From positions 36,370 through 100,369 of the forward strand of contig CAYXGW010000009.1 of NCBI GenBank assembly GCA_964464595.1: 64,000 nt of DNA. Reading direction: 5' to 3'. Under the pieces are notes generated by a model. That model saw only the letters and a list, made by a program, of their open reading frames with translations, ran no database searches and had not been told where the DNA came from. Every line of letters begins with the position of its first letter. Position 1 is the stretch's first letter. This document shows, piece by piece, positions 52,322 to 59,411 of this stretch. The stretch is from JADFJB01 sp964464595 (GTDB taxonomy: Bacteria > Zhuqueibacterota > JdFR-76 > DREG01). The position numbers were made by a program, and so were the translations under genes.

Positions 52322-52706
52322 TCACCTACTACCATTCAATTGTACTTATCTGATCTCAAAACGTTAAATTTATGGATAAAGTTCATTCATAACAAATTAA
52401 TCTTTTGATACTTATACAAAAGGTCCTTTGATTAGGCCTCTTTTAGTATCTGACAATTAATTTTCTACCTTATTTTTGCAGGATTGAAATCACAAATATC
52501 AAATCCAAAATAACAAGTAAATTCCAAAATTCGATTTCTAAATTCTCAAACAAAATCACTGAAAATTACGGTTTTAATGGACATTAGTATTTGAGTTTTA
52601 CTGTAATTTGGTTTTTGTTTATTAGGATTTGCGGCTTGTCCGCGTTAGGGTTAGCCAAAATTGTATATTCTTTTTAAAAAAATATTTTCTGATTAAAACA
52701 CCCTGT
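52322..52706. other. Gene-free AT-rich spacer upstream of der
   Basis: I see no ORF, tRNA or classic promoter here. A small inverted repeat GCGG-cttgt-CCGC lies near 52631-52643, within an otherwise low-complexity AT-rich stretch. It could end transcription of the LPP20-like gene, which stops at 52707. Confidence 0.4.
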
Positions 52707-53618
52707 TTAGTCAATCAACAATAAAACCCTGCACCTTTCAAAGAAATTTTTATTCAGGGCTGACCCATGAATGATTCTTGCATCTTCATTTGAAAGTATA
52801 ATATCGGAACCATGATTTCCCTCCACTCCGGTAGCTGTAACCATTAAAGGATTATCTTTAACCCTGTTATTTTCTCTTAAATCAGATTCATTTAAAGTAT
52901 AACCGACTATACCAATTTCAACTGCATACCTGCGGTTTACGAATCGTATGTTGTAAATCTCCTGCCCGGCTTGATCGAAGATCCGCGGAGCCAAAGCTGG
53001 ATTAAATCCCAAACCACGAACATCGATAATTAAACCGGTGTATGAAACCCTTTCATTATTTTCCAAACCGCTCCATGGCGCTATTAATTGAATTCCATCG
53101 GGTACAGGTTTACCATCCGTCCAGTATTTCCCACAAACCGGACAAAGCGGTTTATCCGGAACCATAATCTCACCCTTTTCGGATTTTTTAACCAGAAGCA
53201 AGTCTGATAAAGCGCCATACAGCGGAAAACTTATACTAACCTCAATTTCTCCTGATTCCAGACTTTGAATATCCTCAACCGTATAATGCCTGGCAATAAG
53301 TTTTAATCTCGTCTTAAGCTTGTCACTTTCTGCCAGAAGATCGCCGGCTTTCAACTCGCCATGGATCCTGACAACCCTGATAATTCTGAGCAAATTTTGG
53401 TAGGCATCTTTTTTCGCCTTTTCGATCGTCTGTGCACGCCTTACGGAAAGGCCGTGAGAGGTATCTGGAAATGCTTTGCCTTGTGCACGAATCATTTGAT
53501 CTGACCAATTAATGGTCCCCATCTGTGAAATAATTTCTTCAACATCTTGAGCGGTTAAGAAAGTAGCAGCAATAAGGACAAATCCAATGGCAATAAAGAA
53601 TGCTTTGGTTGACTTCAT
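52707..53618 (-). CDS. Secreted LPP20/FlgT-like protein
   Basis: This 303-residue protein has a signal peptide (about 1-23). Its N-terminal half matches the LPP20-type pattern: a strand with WSDQMIRAQGKAFP, then a helix of AQTIEKAKKDAYQNLLRIIRVVRI. FlgT of polar flagella carries a similar N-domain, but this is a broad family. The C-terminal half has PLCPVCGKYWTDGKPVPDGIQLI (CxxC) and a strand-rich domain. A surface or flagellar envelope role is possible but unproven. Confidence 0.6.
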   Translation of the reverse strand: MKSTKAFFIAIGFVLIAATFLTAQDVEEIISQMGTINWSDQMIRAQGKAFPDTSHGLSVRRAQTIEKAKKDAYQNLLRIIRVVRIHGELKAGDLLAESDKLKTRLKLIARHYTVEDIQSLESGEIEVSISFPLYGALSDLLLVKKSEKGEIMVPDKPLCPVCGKYWTDGKPVPDGIQLIAPWSGLENNERVSYTGLIIDVRGLGFNPALAPRIFDQAGQEIYNIRFVNRRYAVEIGIVGYTLNESDLRENNRVKDNPLMVTATGVEGNHGSDIILSNEDARIIHGSALNKNFFERCRVLLLID

Positions 53619-53750
53619 GATTATAGTGTTTTATTTTTTGATCATTAATTTATGAATAGTGCATTTATTAAGACAATTTTGAAGCGACAATCAAGCTAAT
53701 TTAATCAAAAGAGAGAAGAATAGAAAGGAAAAACTTTCGATGATTCGTTA

Positions 53751-53831
53751 GAGCGAGCGACGGGGCTCGAACCCGCGACATCTAGCTTGGGAAGCTAGTA
53801 CTCTACCACTAGCTCCCACCTTTACACGTAA
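53751..53831 (-). pseudogene. tRNA-Gly-derived chimeric repeat, copy A
   Basis: The minus strand has, in order, motif TTACGTGTAAA, a D-arm-like segment (GCTAGTGGTAGAGTACTAGC), an anticodon hairpin CTAGC-TTCCCAA-GCTAG with CCC in the loop, a normal T-arm (GTTCGAGCC) and a 3' acceptor CGCTCGC. No 5' acceptor strand matches that end, so it cannot form a normal tRNA. It resembles an attR-like hybrid: an element half joined to a tRNA 3' half. Confidence 0.75.
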
Positions 53832-53843
53832 TTTGTACACCAC

Positions 53844-54650
53844 CTAGAAATCGGCGCGGCTTGGGTACTCCCTAACCGTAAAATCATCGAAAACAACATG
53901 CATATCAAAAGTCGAGAAAAAACCTACATTTAAATATTCATTTTCCCAATTATTCTTGATCGTTGCAACAACATTACCATTTATAGAAAAAATCAATTCT
54001 TTCTTTGTAATCGATGCCCTAGTTCCTTCCATAAAATCTTCTTCAGAATTCCGAATAGTTAAATGTACTTTTTTAGAATTGGGATCATAAACATTTTGTT
54101 GCCAATCAAAATAATCATACCATTGGTTATTTTGAAAATTTGAAACTCTAAACTTTCCATCTCGACGATAACTAAAGAATAAATAATTATCTTTGCCAAC
54201 AACCCTTAATACAATTCCAAAGGACCATATTGGGCCACTAAGTTGACCACAATTAACTTCAACCTGATAACTTTTCAATCCCAATGCATAGTAAAAATTT
54301 ATACAGGTATGAACTTCAGAATTTGGATAATTATGAAACATATGAAGTTCCCCATTCTCAAGAAAATTAAAATGACTAAGATCCCATCCTGGTTGAATCC
54401 CATTAAAAGGTTCATACCAAGCTAGTGATAGATCGTAAGTGTTAAATCTATTGAAACGTTTAGGTTCAATTTGTTTCTCTGCCATTGAGCTATGATCGAT
54501 TCTTAAATTATTTGTGAGAGAATTTTTATTGAAAAACAATTGAGGCGTAATCATTATCAAGGCTGATATTATAAGAGCTACTGCTCCAATAGCTGCCGCA
54601 ATGATTTTAACTTTATTTTCTTTCAAAATTAAATTTTTTATTCTATCCAT
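53844..54650 (-). CDS. Membrane-anchored jelly-roll (LamG/DUF1080-like) protein
   Basis: This 268-residue protein has an N-terminal membrane anchor (about 14-37) and one extracytoplasmic domain with a jelly-roll look: LAWYEPFNGIQPGWDLSHF, SEVHTCINFYYALG, NYLFFSYRRDGKFRVSNFQNNQW, and VGFFSTFDMHVVFDDFTV. Such folds bind sugars or peptides. It lies between repeat copies B and A with no partner gene, so its role is unknown. Confidence 0.6.
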   Translation of the reverse strand: MDRIKNLILKENKVKIIAAAIGAVALIISALIMITPQLFFNKNSLTNNLRIDHSSMAEKQIEPKRFNRFNTYDLSLAWYEPFNGIQPGWDLSHFNFLENGELHMFHNYPNSEVHTCINFYYALGLKSYQVEVNCGQLSGPIWSFGIVLRVVGKDNYLFFSYRRDGKFRVSNFQNNQWYDYFDWQQNVYDPNSKKVHLTIRNSEEDFMEGTRASITKKELIFSINGNVVATIKNNWENEYLNVGFFSTFDMHVVFDDFTVREYPSRADF

Positions 54651-54766
54651 AAATTCCAGCTATTTAATTATTTTCACCTAACAATACGTATGAACGAGTC
54701 GCTCGTCCAAATCATTATAATAGTTATTAATAACTATTTATTTTTATTCAAAACAGCCAATACTTA

Positions 54767-54847
54767 GAGCGAGCGACGGGGCTCGAACCCGCGACATCCA
54801 GCTTGGGAAGCTAGTACTCTATCACTAGCTGCTATCTTTACACGTAA
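54767..54847 (-). pseudogene. tRNA-Gly-derived chimeric repeat, copy B
   Basis: It has the same architecture as copy A, with small differences (AGCTGG in the 3' anticodon stem, keeping pairing by a wobble). The 3' end is again CGCTCGC, as in copy A. The 11-bp motif occupies 54837-54847. It separates the jelly-roll gene from the lipoprotein gene. Confidence 0.75.
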
Positions 54848-54932
54848 AAATATCCAATCCTTAGACAGCGGTTTGAAAAAACAGTTGTTTTAATATTCTT
54901 TATTTTTTGTTGTACGGGCTCCTCTCTTTGGG

Positions 54933-55496
54933 TCAGTGACATACGTGTGGATCCAACATGTTCTTTTCAAATCTTGGTATTTGATTCCAATTATTTATCA
55001 TACCTATCACCCTGTCAGAAGGCCTAATACCTGAGTCGAACATTTCGAACGCTGGCAAATGGATTAGCCAGGCTGGACGATCTACTCCGTCCATCAATAT
55101 TGGCCCCCCCTCACTTGTCAAGGTCACTCTCATCCCGCCACACTCAAACTCAAGCACGTTGCCTGCAAACTGCCCGGCCTCAGTGGCAAAGTGTTGAGGG
55201 AAGTGAGCAACTAAAAACAGCCCTTTGCCGTTGACCCAAAGCATGAACCACCAGAAAGGCCCATCGTGGTGTATGTTAATTGTTCTTGGAAAAACATGTT
55301 TGTCACCCTCAATGATCAAAGTACCTCGCACAACCCGAAAGCCTGTTTGGCCATCTTGCGTTTCCCCTAATTGTAAGGAACGTCCTTCTTCGAAACCTGC
55401 GTCTGTGATGGCGGAGCCATCGCAAGCACCTAAAGTTACGGCTATGGAGATCATTAGAAGAAGAGCAATTGATGCCGTCAATCTATCACTTTTCAT
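54933..55496 (-). CDS. GC-richer lipoprotein of unknown function
   Basis: This 187-residue lipoprotein has signal and lipobox SIAVTLGACDGS, with Cys at about residue 25. The mature part is strand-rich (FRVVRGTLIIEGDKHVFPRTINI, FWWFMLWVNGKGLFLVAHFPQ) and ends DPHVCH. I know no named family. The ATG 55496 has AAGGAGG six bases upstream. By eye its G+C content is well above the neighbouring genes, a sign of transfer. It is flanked by repeat copies C and B. Confidence 0.6.
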   Translation of the reverse strand: MKSDRLTASIALLLMISIAVTLGACDGSAITDAGFEEGRSLQLGETQDGQTGFRVVRGTLIIEGDKHVFPRTINIHHDGPFWWFMLWVNGKGLFLVAHFPQHFATEAGQFAGNVLEFECGGMRVTLTSEGGPILMDGVDRPAWLIHLPAFEMFDSGIRPSDRVIGMINNWNQIPRFEKNMLDPHVCH

Positions 55497-55580
55497 AGTC
55501 ACCTCCTTCTTTCCTTCGGATCACTGGTAAACTTGTAAACGTAAATCCTCACTATGTATTCCATATTGTTTTACCAATTC

Positions 55581-55659
55581 TTTACACGTAAATTAAGCTT
55601 AATAAAGAATAAATTAGTAGAGCTAGTACTCAATCACTAGCTCCCATCTTTACACGTAA
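55581..55659 (-). repeat. Candidate free attachment core, repeat copy C
   Basis: On the minus strand this copy has the D-arm-like half of A, B and D, then the TACTAATTT...AAGCTTAATTT half seen in copy F, rather than a tRNA 3' half. It is bounded on both sides by TTTACGTGTAA-type motifs (55581-55591 and 55649-55659). At its centre, 55620-55643, 8-bp inverted arms GAGCTAGT/ACTAGCTC flank an 8-nt spacer, as in tyrosine-recombinase core sites. It is best read as an attP-like site (inference). Confidence 0.6.
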
Positions 55660-55676
55660 GGTTTCCTTTTTCCTTA

Positions 55677-55757
55677 GAGCGGGTGACGGGACTCGAACCC
55701 GCGACATCTAGCTTGGGAAGCTAGTACTCTATCACTAGCTCCCATCTTTACACGTAA
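55677..55757 (-). pseudogene. tRNA-Gly-derived chimeric repeat, copy D
   Basis: It is like copies A and B, but the 3' acceptor is CACCCGC, identical to the end of the intact tRNA-Gly just upstream. The 5' acceptor strand is missing (GATGGGA cannot pair). The 11-bp motif is at 55747-55757. It lies between copy C and the intact tRNA. Confidence 0.75.
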
Positions 55758-55773
55758 TTTCTATTTCTCTTAG

Positions 55774-55846
55774 AGCGGGTGACGGGACTCGAACCCGCGA
55801 CAGTCAGCTTGGGAAGCTGAAACTCTTCCATCTGAGTTACACCCGC
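55774..55846 (-). tRNA. tRNA-Gly (anticodon CCC)
   Basis: This intact 73-nt tRNA has acceptor GCGGGTG/CACCCGC with discriminator T, a D-arm with TAACTCAGATGGAAGAGT, anticodon stem TCAGC/GCTGA around loop TTCCCAA (CCC, glycine), and T-arm with GTTCGAGTC. CCA is not encoded. It is the only complete tRNA in the window and lies next to its degenerate relatives. Confidence 0.9.
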
Positions 55847-55933
55847 ATCAAAACAGTTTCTAAACGACAACAAAAGTTTCTTTCTTATTTAATTTCTGCA
55901 GATATTTTATCAAGTGATTTTTTAGCAGCTTTA

Positions 55934-56410
55934 TCACTTAACTTTTTTGAAAATATTATCGCAGCCATCTCTATAACTATTATTAAACTCTAAAAGATCA
56001 TCACAAAACCATATTCGACCATCCAAATTTTTAACTCTCGGTTCAGTAACAATTTTATAAGCTGGTGAATCTCCATGTGTTACTACCCAATTTGATGTTT
56101 GCATAGCAATTCCATTATTAATTACATTGAGAGTATTATCGTTATTAAACTGAATCGATAAATCTGAATATTGAGTATTATTATCATTTTCTGGGGTCCA
56201 AAAACAACCAACAAATTGCCAATCCCATCTTCCTATTAGTTCATTTGTTATCGATAATGAATCCCATTCCAATTGCTGATGACACTTGAACATATCCATC
56301 ATGCTGATTGGCCGTTCTGCTTTTTCAAGCTCAACTATATTATCATCTGAACAAGATAATATGATACTCAAGAAAATTAGTCCTAGAATTACTTTAGTAT
56401 AATACTTCAA
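55934..56410 (-). CDS. Lipoprotein of unknown function
   Basis: This 158-residue lipoprotein starts MKYYTKVILGLIFLSIILSCSDDN, a clear short lipobox with LSC (pieces MKYYTKVILGLIFLS and IILSCSDD). I chose TTG 56410 because GGAG lies seven bases upstream; the longer frame from a TTG at 56434 lacks a ribosome site. The mature part has NELIGRWDWQFVGCFWTPEND and ends FKKVK, lipocalin-like in look (GRWDW) but not assignable. It lies between the intact tRNA and copy F. Confidence 0.55.
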   Translation of the reverse strand: MKYYTKVILGLIFLSIILSCSDDNIVELEKAERPISMMDMFKCHQQLEWDSLSITNELIGRWDWQFVGCFWTPENDNNTQYSDLSIQFNNDNTLNVINNGIAMQTSNWVVTHGDSPAYKIVTEPRVKNLDGRIWFCDDLLEFNNSYRDGCDNIFKKVK

Positions 56411-56797
56411 TCTAAATCTCCATAAGAGTTTCAATTCAGCTAACTTGAAACTCAGCCAATTTTATCGGAAAAGCGAATAAGTGATTAAGCACAAGGGAAA
56501 AACCTCGTTCTGTTTTCGCGCCACTTACATACAGGGCAAGAATCTGCCATTTCGTTATTAATTCCTCATAGGTATAACAAATTATTCTAAAGTTCTTGAT
56601 AACATCCCAAAGTTATAAGATTTTATCTTGACGCGCAAAAGAAACTTAACTTTTTGTAAAAGGAAATAACTGCATAACACCCATAAACTTCTTTACGTGT
56701 AAAATACTTTCAATGATCCATAGCCAGGTACACATTGAATTTCCACCTCCCCTAACAACTTGTTTTTTATTAAATAAAATCTCAAAAACTTCCCCTC
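56411..56797. other. Gene-poor spacer with a possible 29-residue ORF
   Basis: The only candidate is a minus-strand ORF, 56646-56735, starting MCTWLWIIESI, with a strong GGGGAGGTGG nine bases before its ATG. It contains a reversed copy of the 11-bp motif (56693-56703). It is likely a remnant of an element end or a chance ORF. Nothing else is seen. Confidence 0.35.
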
Positions 56798-56870
56798 TAT
56801 ACACGTAAATTAAGCTTAATGAAGAATAAATTAGTAGAGCCGTCGTTCTACCAAACTGAGTTACGCTCGC
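56798..56870 (-). pseudogene. tRNA 5'-half chimera, repeat copy F
   Basis: The minus strand starts with a normal tRNA 5' half: acceptor GCGAGCG and D-arm TAACTCAGTTTGGTAGAAC. After the anticodon 5' stem it switches to TACTAATTT...AAGCTTAATTT and TACGTGTA, the same 40-bp tail as in copy C (one difference). Its acceptor GCGAGCG is the exact partner of the CGCTCGC end of copies A and B, 3 kb away. It resembles an attL-like hybrid whose other half is copy A or B. Confidence 0.7.
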
Positions 56871-56906
56871 TTATATAATTATTAGTGCAATTATTAATTT
56901 GTCTAA

Positions 56907-57938
56907 CTATTTTTTCTCTTTGTACTTCTTATCTACTTGCAAATCATCGCTACTAAATTTTGCCAAACCATATTCGACTAATTCCGTCCTATAGGCAAAC
57001 GTCGGCTTTAGCCCTTTGTCCTTTTTCTTTAAAAAACCCCTGGCAAATCGGCTAACGGATTTTTTTACATCCATGTCATCTGTTTCTTGATCAGCCATAT
57101 TTTTATTTTCGCCTTCGATTTTTGGACGAATATTAAAATATTTTCCATCAATAATAACAGGAACCCCTTTTAATTTTTCCATTTCTTTGACTAATTTTGG
57201 ATTTGGCGGTTTGGATTCTTTCTCCTTTTTCGTAAATTTGCCTAAAAGAGAAAGCCAGTTGGTGCCCAAAATATCATCATACATCTGGCCGACATCCATT
57301 CCAAGAGCTTTAAAATGGGCTTTGGTGAATTCCATTTCTTCTTCCTGTGCTTGCTTTAATTCATCAGTAAATTCTGTCATCCATAAAACCGTGGATAAGC
57401 TATCTATTCCCCTTTGGCCGGTTTGAGTGTCTTCCCATTCTGTTAATACTAGCAGTACAAATTTTCGACAAGGAAATTTGTTAATTTTCTTTTCCTCACC
57501 GGTATCATCAACGTGAAATTCGCTACGGATGATCTTCCGGGAATCTTCTCTCTTATAATCTTGCCGTTTCATTTCATCCGTCTTTTCTTGTTTCCCCCCG
57601 GCAAATACAGGCAATTCAATTTCCTCAATAGGGTTAACGGTGTATTCCTTTTTCTTGTGATTCAAGCTGTATCGCAATAATTCAGATAAATTTAGAATTT
57701 CTCCCGAATTGCCTTTTTTGATGAATTTACCAACCAGCTTTCCGGCTATACCCTTTCCCTTAAAATTACTTTTGCTATCTGTTCGTTTTATGGTTTTGGA
57801 TATTTTTGCTTTCACTTCAATTGTGTAGGTACCAAACTTATTAAATTCAACTTTGGATTTGGTCTTCTTCTTTACATCTGCAATAGACAATCCAGTAAAG
57901 ATTGAAAAGATCATGAATATGAATAAAAGCCTTTTCAT
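56907..57938 (-). CDS. Secreted protein of unknown function
   Basis: This 343-residue, Lys-rich protein has a signal peptide (about 1-20). It contains FGTYTIEVKAKISKTIKRTDSKSNF, NKFPCRKFVLLVLTEWEDTQTG, and a C-terminal charged end. No named domain is recognised. It is divergent from the repeat-protein gene at 58200, separated by 261 nt. Confidence 0.6.
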   Translation of the reverse strand: MKRLLFIFMIFSIFTGLSIADVKKKTKSKVEFNKFGTYTIEVKAKISKTIKRTDSKSNFKGKGIAGKLVGKFIKKGNSGEILNLSELLRYSLNHKKKEYTVNPIEEIELPVFAGGKQEKTDEMKRQDYKREDSRKIIRSEFHVDDTGEEKKINKFPCRKFVLLVLTEWEDTQTGQRGIDSLSTVLWMTEFTDELKQAQEEEMEFTKAHFKALGMDVGQMYDDILGTNWLSLLGKFTKKEKESKPPNPKLVKEMEKLKGVPVIIDGKYFNIRPKIEGENKNMADQETDDMDVKKSVSRFARGFLKKKDKGLKPTFAYRTELVEYGLAKFSSDDLQVDKKYKEKK

Positions 57939-58199
57939 AACAGTTCTCCTTGTTTATAAAATTGATTGAAGTTGCTATATTGAATATTGATTTTTGTGGA
58001 TATCTCAATAAAATGTAAGCAATTATTTTTCATGATCAAATTATTTTTTAAAAATATATTTTGATAAATTTAAGTTCTGAGGCATTTTCTTCAAATTTAT
58101 TTATTTTTTAATTGTAAACCTTCCAAACGGAATGCTCGTCTAATCACTCAAAATGAAAAAATCAATCCCTAATAATATCATCAAAAGGAATATCCAGAC

Positions 58200-59294
58200 A
58201 TGAAAAACCGAAAATACTTATCTTTATTATTGTTTCTTTGTTTTTTGTTTGTCGCAAATAATGGTATTTATGCTCAACATATTCTTAAGACAGATTCTTT
58301 TGAACTCAGAATCGAAAAAGATTTTTTAAAAGTAATCCGGGATGGTAAAACCAATACATATTCCAATGGATCAGATGAATATGCGTATTGGATGGATAAA
58401 TTCAACACTATTGAAGCAAAAGATAAAATTCGTGACCAGGAAGAATCTCTAAAGGATCATATGGAACAAGCAAGGGATCACCAAGAGTCCAGCCAGGATC
58501 ACATGGAACAAGCCAGGGATCACGAAGAATCCAGCCAGGACCACATGGAACAAACCAGGGATCATGAAGAATACAACCTGGAGCACATGGAACGAACCAG
58601 GGATCGAATGGAAGGAACCAGAGATCACATGGAGCGGACCAGGGAACGCATGGAAGGAACCAGAGATCACATGGAGCGAACCAGGGAACGACTGGAAGGA
58701 ACCAGAAATCACATGGAACGAACCAGGGATCGAATGGAAGGAACCAGNNNNNNNNNNNNNNNNNNNNNNNNNNNNNNNNNNNNNNNNNNNNNNNNNNNNN
58801 NNNNNNNNNNNNNNNNNNNNNNNNNNNNNNNNNNNNNNNNNNNNNNNCACATGGAACGAACCAGGGATCGAATGGAAGGAACCAGAAATCACATGGAACG
58901 AACCAGGGATCGAATGGAAGGAACCAGAAATCACATGGAACGAACCAGGGATCGAATGGAAGGAACCAGGAACCACATGGAACGAACCAGGGATCGAATG
59001 GAAGGAACCAGAAATCACATGGAACGAACCAGGGAACGCATGGAAGGAACCAGGAATAACATGGAACGAACCAGGGATCATTTAGAAGCGATGAGTGACC
59101 GGATTAGATCGGAATTGGTAAAAGATAGACTGATCACCTCATTTGAATCCAAATTCAGGTTTGAGTTAAAAAACAAGGAAATTCTATTAAATGGTAAGAG
59201 ATTATCTGACAAATTATTCAAGAAATATCAGCAATTATTAAGTGAGTTTCCGATTATGGATACAGGTCCGAATTTTGTAATCCAGTCTGAATAA
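58200..59294 (+). CDS. Secreted 14-residue-repeat protein (assembly gap inside)
   Basis: This protein has a signal peptide (about 1-25), a folded-looking N-terminal segment (about 26-86) and a long array of 14-residue repeats of the type HMERTRDRMEGTRN. Early units are diverged (HMEQARDHEESSQD), and the last is HMERTRDHLEAMSD-like. A C-terminal segment (DRLITSFESKFRFELKNKEILLNG) follows. The period of 14 equals two heptads, so a long coiled coil is likely. One hundred N interrupt the array, so the true length is unknown. Family unknown. Confidence 0.7.
   Translation: MKNRKYLSLLLFLCFLFVANNGIYAQHILKTDSFELRIEKDFLKVIRDGKTNTYSNGSDEYAYWMDKFNTIEAKDKIRDQEESLKDHMEQARDHQESSQDHMEQARDHEESSQDHMEQTRDHEEYNLEHMERTRDRMEGTRDHMERTRERMEGTRDHMERTRERLEGTRNHMERTRDRMEGTXXXXXXXXXXXXXXXXXXXXXXXXXXXXXXXXXXHMERTRDRMEGTRNHMERTRDRMEGTRNHMERTRDRMEGTRNHMERTRDRMEGTRNHMERTRERMEGTRNNMERTRDHLEAMSDRIRSELVKDRLITSFESKFRFELKNKEILLNGKRLSDKLFKKYQQLLSEFPIMDTGPNFVIQSE
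58458..59099 (+). repeat. 42-bp tandem repeat array
   Basis: The unit is 42 bp, about CACATGGAACGAACCAGGGA followed by TCGAATGGAAGGAACCAGAAAT. Around seven units lie left of the gap and six right of it. The first three units differ most, the central ones are almost identical. It encodes the 14-residue repeats of the secreted protein. Confidence 0.9.
58748..58847. other. 100-N assembly gap inside the tandem repeat
   Basis: The run is exactly 100 N, a placeholder length. Continuing the 42-bp phase would need a gap of 4 plus a multiple of 42 bases (88 or 130, for example), so 100 does not fit the repeat phase, although it happens to keep the reading frame. Confidence 0.95.
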
Positions 59295-59376
59295 GCTTCT
59301 GCATTGAGCATTGAAAACCATCAACTAAAAACTGACATCTTCTTTTAAATATTTGTTTTTTTAAGGTTGCGTTCCA

Positions 59377-59391
59377 GTCGCCCTCCGCGAC
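59377..59391. terminator. Hairpin between convergent genes
   Basis: A 5-bp stem GTCGC/GCGAC with a 5-nt loop lies between the ends of the repeat-protein gene and the PQQ gene. It has T-runs upstream on one side only. It is a candidate for a shared terminator. Confidence 0.35.
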
Positions 59392-59411
59392 GAATATCTC
59401 GGTTTATAATT

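Noticed and set aside
53751..55757. Copies A, B and D as working tRNA-Gly genes
   Set aside because: They have good T-arms and anticodon hairpins but no 5' acceptor strand that pairs with the 3' end, so they cannot make a normal acceptor stem.
58449..59081. Long antisense ORF (GSFHVISGSFHSIP repeats) over the 42-bp array
   Set aside because: It is open only because the repeat lacks stops in that frame; no signal peptide, ribosome site or non-repeat coding part supports it.
58564..59085. Second plus-frame ORF with TWNEPGIEWKEPEI repeats
   Set aside because: It lies wholly within the repeat, while the frame starting at 58200 has a signal peptide and conserved ends.
58458..59099. CRISPR array
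   Set aside because: The repeats are direct and continuous without unique spacers, and lie in a coding frame with a signal peptide.
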